This document shows, one piece after another, positions 24,339 to 33,491 of a stretch of 64,000 bases of DNA. A program made the position numbers and the translations under genes. Where the stretch lies: NCBI GenBank assembly GCA_964493505.1, contig CAZBNP010000001.1, forward strand, positions 124,001-188,000, given 5' to 3'. Origin of the DNA: Chryseosolibacter sp964493505. GTDB taxonomy: Bacteria > Bacteroidota > Bacteroidia > Cytophagales > Cyclobacteriaceae. How positions within the stretch are numbered: the stretch's first letter is position 1; each line of letters begins with the position of its first letter. A model generated the notes under the pieces. It did no database searches. It was not told the DNA's origin and was given only the letters and a program-made list of their open reading frames with translations.

Positions 24339-25273
24339 AAGTAGCCCACGAGGGGAAAAGGAACGCGATTGTCATCCTCAATGGAATTTCCCTGAAGAAA
24401 AAGTTCTTCTATCACGAATACCTTCCAGCGCTGTCAACAATTTATGATGTAGAGGTCTATGAAACGCTTTCGAAGAATGACGCAAAAATGCTCGCCTCGA
24501 AGCATACAGAACGCTATCCCGATGTCATCATTGCCGCCGGCGGCGACGGCACCATTAACCAGGTCGTAAATGGCATTTTAAAAGGCCGCGAAAACGAGTC
24601 GAAGCTACCGGTCATCGGGATAATACCTATTGGAGCTGCCTGCGACTTTTTTCGCGGCACCGGATCACGTACCAACCCCGGCACAATTCTCAAGATTCTT
24701 GCCGAGCATCAACCGAAACCTTTAGACGTCGGCCTGGTAGAGTATTCTCTGGGTCCCGGCGATGATACAAAGACTGGACAATCATACTTTGTTAATATCG
24801 CTGACCTCGGGATGGGCCCGGAGGTAGTCAGCAGATTTGAAAATAGTAGTCGCCTTTTCGGAAGCGAGGTCGCTTACTACAAAAGCATACTATCCACATT
24901 TTTCTCCTACAAGCCGATGGTCGTGAAGGCCATCGCGCCTGAATGGACATGGGAAGGCAGGCTTCGTTCCCTCGCTGTAGCCAATGGAAAGTATTACGGC
25001 CACGGACTTTGTGTCGCACCCGATGCGTTGATGGACGACCGCCTGTTTTCGGTTTTCATTTGCGGCAATGTTTCGGCATTCGACTTTATCCGAAACGCCA
25101 GCGCACTCAAGAATGGAAAGACCGTGCGAAAGGAAGAGGTCCACTACAAGACCGCTACTTCGGTTGAGTTTACCAGCCAGTCGCCCTGCGCGATTGAAGC
25201 CGACGGCGAAATGTTCGGGTGGCTACCGGCAAAAGTAAGTATGATAGAGAAGCGGTTGAACTTTCTTATCTGA
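24335..25273 (+). CDS. Diacylglycerol kinase-type lipid kinase (YegS/DgkB-like)
   Basis: 312 residues. The catalytic-domain signature GGDGTINQVVNGI lies near residue 70, preceded by AIVILNGISLKKKFFY and followed by GIIPIGAACDFFRGTG. The C-terminal half is the usual beta-sandwich ending with EADGEMFGW. The family phosphorylates diacylglycerol or related lipids with ATP at the inner face of the membrane. It starts in an ATGA overlap with the TPR gene and is convergent with the GH3 gene (4-base gap). Confidence 0.88.
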   Translation: MKVAHEGKRNAIVILNGISLKKKFFYHEYLPALSTIYDVEVYETLSKNDAKMLASKHTERYPDVIIAAGGDGTINQVVNGILKGRENESKLPVIGIIPIGAACDFFRGTGSRTNPGTILKILAEHQPKPLDVGLVEYSLGPGDDTKTGQSYFVNIADLGMGPEVVSRFENSSRLFGSEVAYYKSILSTFFSYKPMVVKAIAPEWTWEGRLRSLAVANGKYYGHGLCVAPDALMDDRLFSVFICGNVSAFDFIRNASALKNGKTVRKEEVHYKTATSVEFTSQSPCAIEADGEMFGWLPAKVSMIEKRLNFLI

Positions 25274-25277
25274 GCCG

Positions 25278-26390
25278 CTACTGTGCAAGCCGGCGTTTGA
25301 GTTTCATTATACGATCGAAACTTTCATCGATCCTCGCTTCGGTGATTATACCATTTTTCACCATCGTACGGATAATGGAGTGAACCACATCAACGGTACG
25401 TTTGTCGCTCCCGGAGATATTGTTTGAAAACGTCATGATATCGACACCTGCCAGAATCGCGAGTTTAACTGCTTCCTCTACCCCATAGTGTTTCGCGATT
25501 GCGTGCATCTGCATATCATCGGAAAACACGACGCCGTCAAAACCCAGCCTCTCCCGCAGTATACCGCCGATGATATCTTCAGACAGGGTCCCGGGTCGTC
25601 CTTTTGGATCAAGATTCCTGTTAACAATGTGGGAAGTCATGACCGCATCCACGTATCCCGAATCGATCATGTACTTGTACGGTATCAGCTCGCGGGCCTC
25701 CCAGGTATTCGTCACATCGGCAATTCCGAGGTGTGTGTCGTGCTGCGAACTTCCGTGACCGGGAAAATGCTTGAGCGAGGTCAGCACACCGAACTTGCGA
25801 TGGCCTTTGACAAATTCCGTCGCGAGTATGCTTACTGAATCTTCGTCTGCACTAAACGCACGACCGTATCGCGCGATGATCGGATTGTCTGGATTGGAGG
25901 CAAGGTCTACTACCGGCGCGAAATTTACGTTAATACCCAGGCCAGCCAGGGTCGCCGCCGTGGCCTCTGAATAAAACTGAACGGAGTCAAGCGAATTCGC
26001 CTTGCCCATCGCTTCCGCTGTGATCGACCGAGGGAATCCATACTTGTCTTTTAGTCTGTTCACGCGCCCGCCCTCCTGATCGATTGTCACAAACAACGGA
26101 ATCGGTGCTGCCTTCTGATACGTCCAGATAATTTTCTTTAGTGCTACAAACGAATTTTTCGGTGGGATATTTTTTTCGAAAATGATAATAGAGCCCACTT
26201 TGCCTTTTCGCACTTCTTCCAGTACCTGCTGATCTATCTGCGGGCCGGAAAATCCAATAAGGAGCATCTGCCCGATCTTGATATCCAGGCTGTCTGTTAA
26301 TGCGGTGCGTCGCAGTAACGTCTGCCCGGCGAGATCAACAGACAAAGCCATTATCGTCAGGAATACTATACCAAATTTTCCGGTTTTCAT
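25278..26390 (-). CDS. Secreted GH3 family beta-N-acetylhexosaminidase (NagZ-like)
   Basis: About 370 residues from the ATG at 26390, which opens a signal peptide; the frame extends to 26498. GH3 markers are clear: LLIGFSGPQI, TIDQEGGRVNRLKD, the catalytic loop KHFPGHGSSQHDTHLGI with the NagZ-type His/Asp acid-base, and the nucleophile Asp in VVFSDDMQM. NagZ removes GlcNAc from muropeptides in peptidoglycan recycling. Export here suggests periplasmic wall turnover, and the gene follows a PBP4-type carboxypeptidase on the same strand after 52 bases. Confidence 0.92.
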   Translation of the reverse strand: MKTGKFGIVFLTIMALSVDLAGQTLLRRTALTDSLDIKIGQMLLIGFSGPQIDQQVLEEVRKGKVGSIIIFEKNIPPKNSFVALKKIIWTYQKAAPIPLFVTIDQEGGRVNRLKDKYGFPRSITAEAMGKANSLDSVQFYSEATAATLAGLGINVNFAPVVDLASNPDNPIIARYGRAFSADEDSVSILATEFVKGHRKFGVLTSLKHFPGHGSSQHDTHLGIADVTNTWEARELIPYKYMIDSGYVDAVMTSHIVNRNLDPKGRPGTLSEDIIGGILRERLGFDGVVFSDDMQMHAIAKHYGVEEAVKLAILAGVDIMTFSNNISGSDKRTVDVVHSIIRTMVKNGIITEARIDESFDRIMKLKRRLAQ

Positions 26391-26442
26391 CAGATTCTTA
26401 GTCACTGGTTCATATTGTCGAAGATCCCACGTTTCCGGAACC

Positions 26443-27729
26443 TCAGTAATTATCATGTATGCTACGCAAAATCCCTTCCATGTTTCTGCGTATAGCACTT
26501 CCGGATTCGGTGAAATTGCTATTCATAAAGGAAAAGATCAGCACTTTTCCTTTCTTCGTCACGAGAAATCCGCTCAGGCAGTGGTTGTTGCTCAACGACC
26601 CGGTTTTTCCGAAGATATAGGGTTCATCAGCCTTGTACCAACCGCGCAGGGTACCTTTCTTACCCCCGATGGCAAGCAGGGGGAACAACCTTTCACGCGG
26701 AACCGTCTCCGAGATCTTCTGCCACATCCTGACGATAGAACGGGGGGTGAAAAGATTGTATCTCGACAAACCCGATCCGTCTACCCACACCGGTTCATCC
26801 GGAAGATCTTTCAGATAGGTGTTTTTCATAAAATCGATCGCTACCTCCGGTTTAAGGCTATCGCTAAGCACGTGCGCACACATCAACAAGATCTGCTCAG
26901 CGATAAAATTGTCACTCTGCTGCATCATCACGCTGTAAATACTGTCGACCGGAATGCTGAACAGCGTATTTGTATTTGCGGGAATGGCGGTGTTTACCGG
27001 CCGAATGTATCTTTTCAGGGTGTCAGAGAGCAGTCCCCAGGTCGTGGTCGAGTCGACGTGAAAGGGCGTTCTGATTTGTCTGGTCGCCGACGGGGCTTCG
27101 GCCGGGTGCACCACAAAATTGTTCTGCCGCACACCGCGCACCACACGTGCTGTCTGTTTCGGTGTTCCTTTGATGAAAGAGTCGGAGAAGAAATCTGGTG
27201 ATACATACGCCACATCGTGATCGGCCAGTGTAGTCACGAGGTTGCCGAACATGGGAAGCGCGGATCGTTCGGGCGAGTATTCCGAGTTGTAGTCATCCCA
27301 GGCCCAGCCCTCTCCCAGGTGAGTGGTGTAAAAATTGGAAGTCGAGAAGAAAAGCTCCGACGGGTTGTGCGACAAAAAATTATAGACAGTCGAATCGTAG
27401 AAAACCTGGTTGTACAAGAACGAAGGATCGCCGGTACCCCAAAAGATAAGAGAATCATTTCGGTGCACATATTCAAGTGCCGGCACCGAGTCGCCCAGGA
27501 TCTTCAGCCCCGCGTAGAGTGTGAATATCTTGGTGTTCGACGCCGGTGTGAAGTATCGCGCTCCATTGTAGTCGAACAATGTCTTATCCCCGGCAGGATC
27601 GTAGAGAAAAAATCCAGTGTGATCTTTAAATCGTTCCTCCGTAGCGTTGAAGGTCTTTTTCAATTGCGTTCGCGAAACCGGCGAACAGCTGTATAGCGCA
27701 ATGGCGGCGAGAACGACGACGTATCGCAT
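26443..27729 (-). CDS. dacB: D-alanyl-D-alanine carboxypeptidase/endopeptidase, PBP4 (S13) type lipoprotein
   Basis: 428 residues. Penicillin-binding motifs in order: ASNTKIF (SxxK), QQSDNF (SxN) and FGKTGSLSN (KTG). The N-terminus MRYVVVLAAIALYSCSP has a lipobox-like IALYSC, so this copy is probably an outer-membrane lipoprotein, unlike soluble PBP4 of E. coli. The enzyme trims terminal D-Ala and cuts cross-links in peptidoglycan. It is followed by the GH3 hexosaminidase, forming a small wall-remodelling unit; a DinB gene lies four bases upstream. Confidence 0.93.
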   Translation of the reverse strand: MRYVVVLAAIALYSCSPVSRTQLKKTFNATEERFKDHTGFFLYDPAGDKTLFDYNGARYFTPASNTKIFTLYAGLKILGDSVPALEYVHRNDSLIFWGTGDPSFLYNQVFYDSTVYNFLSHNPSELFFSTSNFYTTHLGEGWAWDDYNSEYSPERSALPMFGNLVTTLADHDVAYVSPDFFSDSFIKGTPKQTARVVRGVRQNNFVVHPAEAPSATRQIRTPFHVDSTTTWGLLSDTLKRYIRPVNTAIPANTNTLFSIPVDSIYSVMMQQSDNFIAEQILLMCAHVLSDSLKPEVAIDFMKNTYLKDLPDEPVWVDGSGLSRYNLFTPRSIVRMWQKISETVPRERLFPLLAIGGKKGTLRGWYKADEPYIFGKTGSLSNNHCLSGFLVTKKGKVLIFSFMNSNFTESGSAIRRNMEGILRSIHDNY

Positions 27730-27732
27730 AGG

Positions 27733-28248
27733 CTATGACTTAAGATAGCGCTCTCGAAGTACCTTCACGTGATGAATATCGTGCCCCGCAATAATGTACG
27801 CCAGGTTTTTTACTGACAATGTTTTTCCACTGGCAGTCCCTTCGCGCTCCAGCATCTCGGGAGTAAGGCTCGTGAAAAAGTCGATAGTTGTTTCGCGGAG
27901 TCTCTTCATTTCGCGCGCAAGTTGTTGAATGTCCCTGCCGTGAGCGTTGGCCTCCGGAGCATAGTCATTTTCCTCAAAGGGATGGAGCGGGGTCTGGTCC
28001 TTTCTGGCAAACCGCAGCGCCCTGTATACGAATACGCGCTCGGTGTCCATCATGTGATTAATAACTTCCTTGATTGTCCATTTTCCTTCGGCGTATCTAA
28101 GCCCGCCATCGTCTTCAGGGATATAAGGGACCGTCTGTTGCACCACCTTTGCGGCATGGCGCAAAGCGTCGAGCATATCCATATCTTTCACGTGCTCAAC
28201 ATAGCCCTGATAGAAGGCTGGAACTTTATCAATGTCAGGTCTGATCAT
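27733..28248 (-). CDS. DinB family metal-dependent protein
   Basis: 171 residues, four-helix-bundle DinB/YfiT fold. Metal-ligand histidines are placed as in the family: KEVINHMMDTERV in helix 2 and AGHDIHHVKVL in the last helix. Members include thiol transferases (bacillithiol S-transferase BstA) as well as uncharacterised proteins. The presence of a YpdA-type reductase in this genome fits bacillithiol chemistry, but the substrate is only a guess. It sits 3 bases upstream of dacB on the same strand. Confidence 0.88.
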   Translation of the reverse strand: MIRPDIDKVPAFYQGYVEHVKDMDMLDALRHAAKVVQQTVPYIPEDDGGLRYAEGKWTIKEVINHMMDTERVFVYRALRFARKDQTPLHPFEENDYAPEANAHGRDIQQLAREMKRLRETTIDFFTSLTPEMLEREGTASGKTLSVKNLAYIIAGHDIHHVKVLRERYLKS

Positions 28249-28299
28249 AAGAGATATTCAGGATTGAGTTCTGTATCTCAAATTACGCGAAGACGGCAA

Positions 28300-29896
28300 T
28301 CATTTGAAATGCTTCAACTCGATTATTTCCTGACTTGTCAGGAATCTCCACTGGCCGCGGGGCAAATCCTTCTTATCTAATCCGGCGTACACTGTACGAT
28401 CGAGTTTCACCACCTCATAATCGAGCGCCTCGAAAATACGCCGAACCACCCGGTTCCATCCAATATGCAACTGAATACCTATCGTACGGCCATCTTCCGA
28501 AACAATAGCCAGGTCGTCAACCACAGCCCGCCCCTCTTCGAGATGTACTCCTTCGACTATTTTCCTGAAGTCATTCTTTGAAAGCGGATTGTCGAGCTCC
28601 ACTTTATAGATCTTTTTAACATTGAATGACGGGTGCATCAGCTTATCGGCAAGGTCGCCATCGTTTGTAAGCAGCAACAGCCCGGTGGTATTGCGGTCCA
28701 ATCGACCGACCGGATATATCCGTTCTTTGACTGTACCGACAAGGTGCATTACTGTTTTACGCTCCTGCGGATCATCGGTAGTCGTGATAAACCCTTTCGG
28801 TTTATTCATCAGAATATAGACCGGCTTTTCTGCCCTGAGTATTTTCTCTTCGTAGCGAACCTCGTCGCCGGGGCTCACCTTATATCCCAGTTCGGACACG
28901 ATCTTGCCATTAACCGAGATCAATCCCATTTTGATCAGGTCATCTGCCTCGCGTCGCGATGACACCCCACTATTTGCGATGAACTTGTTCAGCCTGACCT
29001 TGTCGCTCTTGGGCGCGTCGTCGGCTACTTTCTGATGACGGCGGTGTGGAGGTGTCGGGTAGCTCTTTGTCGGTTTGTTTTTATCCGATTTTTTGAAGGG
29101 CCTACCGTATGAGGGACTGCGCTTCCGGTCATCAGAAGAATCTCTTTTCGAGGATTTTGCAAAACGGCTTTTCTGACTGAACGGTCTCGGATTCTCTGAA
29201 GATTCGTCTGAAGAGCTGCGCGGTTTGCCAAACGTTCGGGGCGCGGAACGCTGTCCGGGGCGGCGAGCTGGTCGCGCCCCATCAGTAGAGTCCTCCGAAG
29301 AGCGACNNNNNNNNNNNNNNNNNNNNNNNNNNNNNNNNNNNNNNNNNNNNNNNNNNNNNNNNNNNNNNNNNNNNNNNNNNNNNNNNNNNNNNNNNNNNNN
29401 NNNNNNGCGCCCCATCAGTAGAGTCCTCCGAAGAGCGACGAGGTTTGCCAAACGTCCGAGGCGCAGAACGTTGTCCGGGGCGGCGAGCTGGTCGCGCCCC
29501 ATCGGTAGAGTCCTCCGAAGAGCGGCGAGGTTTGCCAAACGTCCGAGGTGCAGAACGTTGTCCGGGGCGGCGAGCTGGTCGCGCCCCATCAGTAGAGTCC
29601 TCCGAAGAGCGACGAGGTTTGCCAAACGTCCGAGGCGCAGAACGTTGTCCGGGGCGGCGAGCTGGTCGCGCCCCATCGGTAGAGTCCTCCGAAGAGCGGC
29701 GAGGTTTGCCAAACGTCCGAGGTGCAGAACGTTGTCCGGGGCGGCGAGCTGGTCGCGCCCCATCGGTAGAGTCGGAAGAATTGCGCGGCTTGCCGCCGCT
29801 TTTTGGTGGAGAACTCTTTCTGGCAGTGCGCCCTGCGGGTGCTGGTCTGCCGGATTTTCGGGGTGCCCCCGAGTCGTCTTGTTTACGCTTGGCCAT
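28300..29896 (-). CDS. RluB-type 23S rRNA pseudouridine synthase with long Arg-rich tandem-repeat N-terminus (interrupted by assembly gap)
   Basis: The C-terminal ~245 residues are a complete RsuA/RluB-family enzyme: an S4 domain (VRLNKFIANSGVSSRREADDLI), then VGRLDRNTTGLLLLTNDGDLA with the catalytic Asp of GRLDR, and the RluB end. It isomerises a uridine in the peptidyl-transferase region of 23S rRNA. It begins MAKRKQDDSGAPRKSGRPAP and has a disordered, Arg/Ser/Pro-rich N-terminal region built from a 29-residue repeat, probably an RNA-binding tail. A 100-N gap lies inside the repeat; the reading frame continues across it only if the true gap length is a multiple of 3, which the 87-base period predicts. 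The start overlaps scpB by 14 bases. Confidence 0.85.
29194..29775. repeat. 87-base tandem repeat in the rluB-type gene
   Basis: At least five units of 87 bases start at 29281, 29414, 29501, 29588 and 29675 (the first is separated by the N gap), with a diverged unit before 29281 and a degenerate start at 29762. Units alternate between two sequence types (for example ATCAGTAG versus ATCGGTAG and AGCGAC versus AGCGGC), giving a higher-order period of 174 bases. The encoded repeat is SSEDSTDGARPARRPGQRSA plus PRTFGKPRR. Not a CRISPR: no spacers. Confidence 0.9.
29307..29406. other. Assembly gap, 100 N
   Basis: A run of exactly 100 N inside the tandem repeat. The placeholder length is wrong: unit starts at 29281 and 29414 are 133 apart, which is not a multiple of 87. 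The real gap should be 54 bases, or 141 if the two-type alternation continues, or those plus full periods; both restore a single frame. Confidence 0.9.
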
Positions 29897-30467
29897 CGGG
29901 CTCTCTGGATTCAGAATTTTCCCCGATGGTGTTAACTTCTGCAGTGAAATCCTTCGGCGTTGGCAACTCGGAGAGGTCGTTGATGCCGAAGTATTCCATA
30001 AATTTTGCCGTCGTACCGTATAACATTGGGCGTCCTACGGTTTCGGCCTTTCCTGTAATCTCAATCAATCCTTTGTCAATAAGTTTTTGAACTGCGTAGT
30101 CGCAGTTGACGCCGCGAATATTTTCGATCTCAGTTTTTGAAACCGGTTGCCTGTAAGCGATAATCGAAAGTGTTTCCATCGCCGAGGTAGAAAGCCTTTT
30201 CTTCGATTGCTGTTTGAGCAAAATGCTGATGCTCGCCTGGTAGGCGGGCTTGGTGAGAAACTGGTATCCACCCGCGTTCTTGTAAAGCTGAAAGGCATAC
30301 TCTTCGGCGGCATATTTTTCGTCCAGCCGTTGAATAGCTCCGATGATATCTTCTTCGGGAACGTCGGCGTTGAACATCTCCGACAAACAGGCCTTAATAT
30401 CCACCAGCTTAATCGGGGTGGGAGAACAAAAGATCAGCGCTTCGATATGGTTCTGCAAAAAATCCAT
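29883..30467 (-). CDS. scpB: SMC-Scp complex subunit ScpB
   Basis: About 194 residues from the ATG at 30467 (MDFLQNHIEALIFCSP); an upstream TTG (30473) is possible. Two winged-helix domains are visible, including LSIIAYRQPVSKTEIENIRGVNCDY and LIEITGKAETVGRPMLYGTT, the standard ScpB signature. ScpB joins ScpA and SMC to organise the nucleoid and separate new origins, with loading at parS through ParB. Its presence a few kb from parS-like sites at 38.2 kb fits an origin-proximal location. It overlaps the start of the rluB-type gene, an order conserved in many bacteria. Confidence 0.95.
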   Translation of the reverse strand: MDFLQNHIEALIFCSPTPIKLVDIKACLSEMFNADVPEEDIIGAIQRLDEKYAAEEYAFQLYKNAGGYQFLTKPAYQASISILLKQQSKKRLSTSAMETLSIIAYRQPVSKTEIENIRGVNCDYAVQKLIDKGLIEITGKAETVGRPMLYGTTAKFMEYFGINDLSELPTPKDFTAEVNTIGENSESREPDGQA

Positions 30468-30533
30468 TGGCAAACGTTTAGTTTCTCTCTTCTCAATGCT
30501 CCTTTGCCCATGCGCGGGAAAGACACAAAGGCA

Positions 30534-31439
30534 CTAGTCCTGCTGCATCAGCTTCGCCTCAATGGATTGGGTGGTGTGCGGAACAGCAATAAGCCGTTCT
30601 TTGGAGATCAGCTTCCCGGTAACGGAGCAAATGCCGTACGTTCCGTTCTTGATCCTCACCAGAGCATTCTCCAAGTTAGTAATATATTTCTGTTGACGGG
30701 CGGCCAGTTGCGACAGATTTTCTTTTTCAGCCGTTTCCGCTCCGTCTTCCAACACTTTGGTATTTCCGCCCGATGTGGCGTCTGTACCTTCATCATTCGT
30801 GCGGTTTAACGTATCCTTGAGAATTTTGTATTCTTCGCGAGCTTTTTCCAGTTTCTGATTGATCAGCACCTGAAACTCGTTCAGCTCCTCTTCAGTGTAA
30901 CGCGTTTTGTCTTGCGATTGCGCGGATGGCTTCGCAGGCTTATGGGCTATCGGGCGCTGATTCGGCATTTGGAAGAAATTCAACTGTGCTGCTGCCGCAA
31001 TTTTCGCGGCTGAACTTGCCTGAGCGGCTGTATTTACCGTCGGTGAGCTTGTTTTCTTTTGAACCGGCTTTTTCGTGGTCGCTTTCTTAAGCGTGCTCTT
31101 GGCAGGTGTGGCTTTCGCGGCAACTTTGGCCGGGGCCTGTTTCGGCGCTACCTTCTTCGCCACTGTTTTCTTCGCTACTACCTTTTTAGCGGCCGTCTTT
31201 TTTGTCGCTGCTTTTTTAGCAGCCGTCTTCCGGGTCGCTATTTTTTTCGGAGCAGCCTTAGACGCACTTTTCTTTGCGGGCCTGGTGGCTGGCTTTTTCG
31301 CTTTGGCTTGCTTCGCCGCCGGCTTGCGTTTCTTCGCTACTACCTTCTTTGCACCAGCAGTGACTGATTTTTTCTTCGGTTTTGCTGCAGACTTCGCTTT
31401 TTTGGTTGCCTTAGCGGGTGACTTCTTGTTCTTGGCCAT
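30534..31439 (-). CDS. DksA/TraR-family protein with histone H1-like N-terminal tail
   Basis: 301 residues in two parts. Residues 1 to about 135 are Lys/Ala/Pro/Thr-rich with many AAKK and PAKK repeats, like bacterial H1 tails, and should bind DNA or RNA. Residues about 185-301 are a DksA coiled coil and C-terminal domain (EELNEFQVLINQKLEKAREE, then ALVRIKNGTYGICSVTGKLI). The zinc site is degenerate: only one Cys remains (GICSVTG) and the second pair is absent. DksA proteins enter the RNA polymerase secondary channel. A fine SD (GGAGG) precedes the ATG. Confidence 0.88.
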   Translation of the reverse strand: MAKNKKSPAKATKKAKSAAKPKKKSVTAGAKKVVAKKRKPAAKQAKAKKPATRPAKKSASKAAPKKIATRKTAAKKAATKKTAAKKVVAKKTVAKKVAPKQAPAKVAAKATPAKSTLKKATTKKPVQKKTSSPTVNTAAQASSAAKIAAAAQLNFFQMPNQRPIAHKPAKPSAQSQDKTRYTEEELNEFQVLINQKLEKAREEYKILKDTLNRTNDEGTDATSGGNTKVLEDGAETAEKENLSQLAARQQKYITNLENALVRIKNGTYGICSVTGKLISKERLIAVPHTTQSIEAKLMQQD

Positions 31440-31467
31440 CGTAAATCCTCCGTTTGATAAAGATTCG

Positions 31468-31496
31468 CAAAATTAGAGGAACACTGCTAAAACAAA
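31468..31496 (-). promoter_or_regulatory. Promoter of the H1-DksA gene
   Basis: On the minus strand TTTG (31493-31496), 17 bases, then TAATTTTG (31468-31475), matching the Bacteroidota -33/-7 consensus TTTG / TAnnTTTG. It is about 30-55 bases upstream of the ATG. Confidence 0.6.
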
Positions 31497-31598
31497 AAAT
31501 ATTATCGAAAATTCCCACTCACAAATCGCTCTTTTTCAAACTTTTATTCTTCTTTCAGGAAAGAAAAGGATTTCCTTCGAATTTCACGGCCAGCTTCT

Positions 31599-33491
31599 TC
31601 AGTTGACAGGCGCCGGGGATTCAGAAACAAAATCGCCCCGCAGTGTTCTGAACCGTTTGCGCGCTTCCGCGGCATAGACGCTTCCCGGGTAAATGGTGAG
31701 GAATTCCCGGTAGATCTCCATCGCTTTATCTTTGTCGTTTAGCTGCCTTTCGTAGATCTCACCCTGCAGGAAGAACGCATCGTCAGAAAGGATGTCGTCG
31801 GGATACTCCTCCCGAATCTTCACCAGTAGCGCAATCGACTCCTTGAACTCACCGCGTTTCATGCGAATGTTAGCTTCAAGCCAGTAAACGTCATCCAGAA
31901 TCGTCCGATTCGAAAACGAGCCGTTTGCCGACATCCCGCGTTTGAGCTGGTCCATCGCCTGGAGCGCCGAGTCGATCTTGTTCTGGTACAGCAATAATTC
32001 TACGCTCGCATAATGCTTCAACGCTTCGCCGGCAGAATCAAACGCGATATTTTCTTTTATCCGCATGCTCAGCTCCATTGCGTCGTTAGCTATCTCACGT
32101 GTTGTCGCTTCCTTCAGGATATCGAGGTGTTCCTGTGCCAGACGGAAATTGCCCCGGAAATAAGATAGTTTGGCATTCTTCAGTTTCGCCTCATATCCAA
32201 CAGGATTTTCTCGCTGCGTTTTCTCGACTTGTGAATACAGCAGAGTAGATTCCCACGGCTCTCCCTTCAAAAGGTAGATATCGCCTAGGTCAAGCTTCGC
32301 TGTCGACTTGAGATACAACGTCGCCCTGGAATTGTTGATCAACCCGTTCAAAACTTCTATCGCTTCATCTTTCCTGTCGAGATAGTTGGCATAAAGAAGT
32401 GCCTGGTTTCTTGTCGCTTCAAGAGAGTTGGGATTACCCGGATACTCGGTGATAAATTCTTCGTAATCCTGAATCAACGCCCGAACGGAATCAGCACTGA
32501 CGGGGAAGGTCTGTTTCACACGTTTCTCCCGAGTGCGGATAAGACCCAATCGCGCCAATAGATGGTTGGGTGTGCCGCGATATTCGCGGATCACATAACG
32601 ATAAATTTTTGCCGCATTGTCGTAATCATCATTGTCTAACGCAACCCTTGCGACTTCGAGCGACTTCTCGCCGTCTCTGCGATATCGTTTGTCATAGGCG
32701 CGAGCCTGGATAAACGACGCGTAAAAATTCTTCTGCTGCATCGTCACCCAAATCAACAGATCGGAATAAACTTCGACATCGGGATTCTTCTGAACCTTGT
32801 CGTATAGCAGATATTCAAGACTAGCGAGCTCTTCGGGCCTGGTCAGCAACGCCTGCATAACATTTTTGACATATTGGATATTTGCCGAACTCTGCGTCAC
32901 ATAACTCAGATACTCCTGCACCATCTTGTCTTGCTGACCCTGTATCCGGTACAGCATCGCCAGTTCAAGACAAAAAAGATAAGGATTACCGATGTGGTTT
33001 CTGGATTCGAGCAATACCTTGATCGAGTATTGCGAAAGTGAACGCGCGGCGAGATAGTCGGACATCATTTTTGCCTGCTGCATATTTCCTTTAACCTGCT
33101 CGCTGAGCTCTTTGAAATAGCGGTCGGCTCTGCTCACTTCACCGGAACGAACATAAACCATTCCAACATCAAACTTGTACTGCATGTTCTGTGGATCCCT
33201 CCTCATGAGTTTTTTCAGGTAATCATGGGCATCATTAAAAACACCCAGATCAATCATGAGATTTAAATAGCTATTGTGAATCAGCGGAATGTTGGCGTCA
33301 GACTTGCTGAGATCCTTATAAAGTTCAAGCGCTTTTTTTTTGTCGCCCTGCACAAGGTACTCATTCGCAAGTTGAACTTCCGCATTTCTCTGCGCCTCTG
33401 CAAAAGTTGAGACCAGGAGGAAAGTTATCAAGACGGTAGCTCCCCTTATTATTGATATTATATATATATTAATATAACTATTATTAGCCAT
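31599..33491 (-). CDS. Large secreted TPR protein
   Basis: 630 residues. The N-terminus MANNSYINIY leads into a hydrophobic stretch and FLLVSTFAEAQ, a plausible signal peptide though with an unusual Ile/Tyr/Asn-rich lead. The rest is helical with many TPR-type units (VQLANEYLVQGDKKKALELY, then AHDYLKKLMRRDPQNMQYKF, and more to SVYAAEARKRF at the end). Probably a periplasmic scaffold; the partner is unknown. The extreme AT content of codons 2-14 coincides with the candidate DNA unwinding element of the origin, so the peculiar N-terminus may be imposed by replication function; the true start could be downstream, but there is no ATG there. Confidence 0.85.
   Translation of the reverse strand: MANNSYINIYIISIIRGATVLITFLLVSTFAEAQRNAEVQLANEYLVQGDKKKALELYKDLSKSDANIPLIHNSYLNLMIDLGVFNDAHDYLKKLMRRDPQNMQYKFDVGMVYVRSGEVSRADRYFKELSEQVKGNMQQAKMMSDYLAARSLSQYSIKVLLESRNHIGNPYLFCLELAMLYRIQGQQDKMVQEYLSYVTQSSANIQYVKNVMQALLTRPEELASLEYLLYDKVQKNPDVEVYSDLLIWVTMQQKNFYASFIQARAYDKRYRRDGEKSLEVARVALDNDDYDNAAKIYRYVIREYRGTPNHLLARLGLIRTREKRVKQTFPVSADSVRALIQDYEEFITEYPGNPNSLEATRNQALLYANYLDRKDEAIEVLNGLINNSRATLYLKSTAKLDLGDIYLLKGEPWESTLLYSQVEKTQRENPVGYEAKLKNAKLSYFRGNFRLAQEHLDILKEATTREIANDAMELSMRIKENIAFDSAGEALKHYASVELLLYQNKIDSALQAMDQLKRGMSANGSFSNRTILDDVYWLEANIRMKRGEFKESIALLVKIREEYPDDILSDDAFFLQGEIYERQLNDKDKAMEIYREFLTIYPGSVYAAEARKRFRTLRGDFVSESPAPVN

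Noticed and set aside
26278..27201. Long plus-strand frame (307 codons)
   Set aside because: Antisense to dacB and the start of the GH3 gene; no domain seen.
28185..28194. TTTCACGTGC as a parS site
   Set aside because: Only the central CACGTG and one half-site fit; at least four mismatches to parS overall.
29194..29775. Repeat region considered as CRISPR array
   Set aside because: Units are contiguous 87-base coding repeats with no unique spacers and no cas genes nearby.
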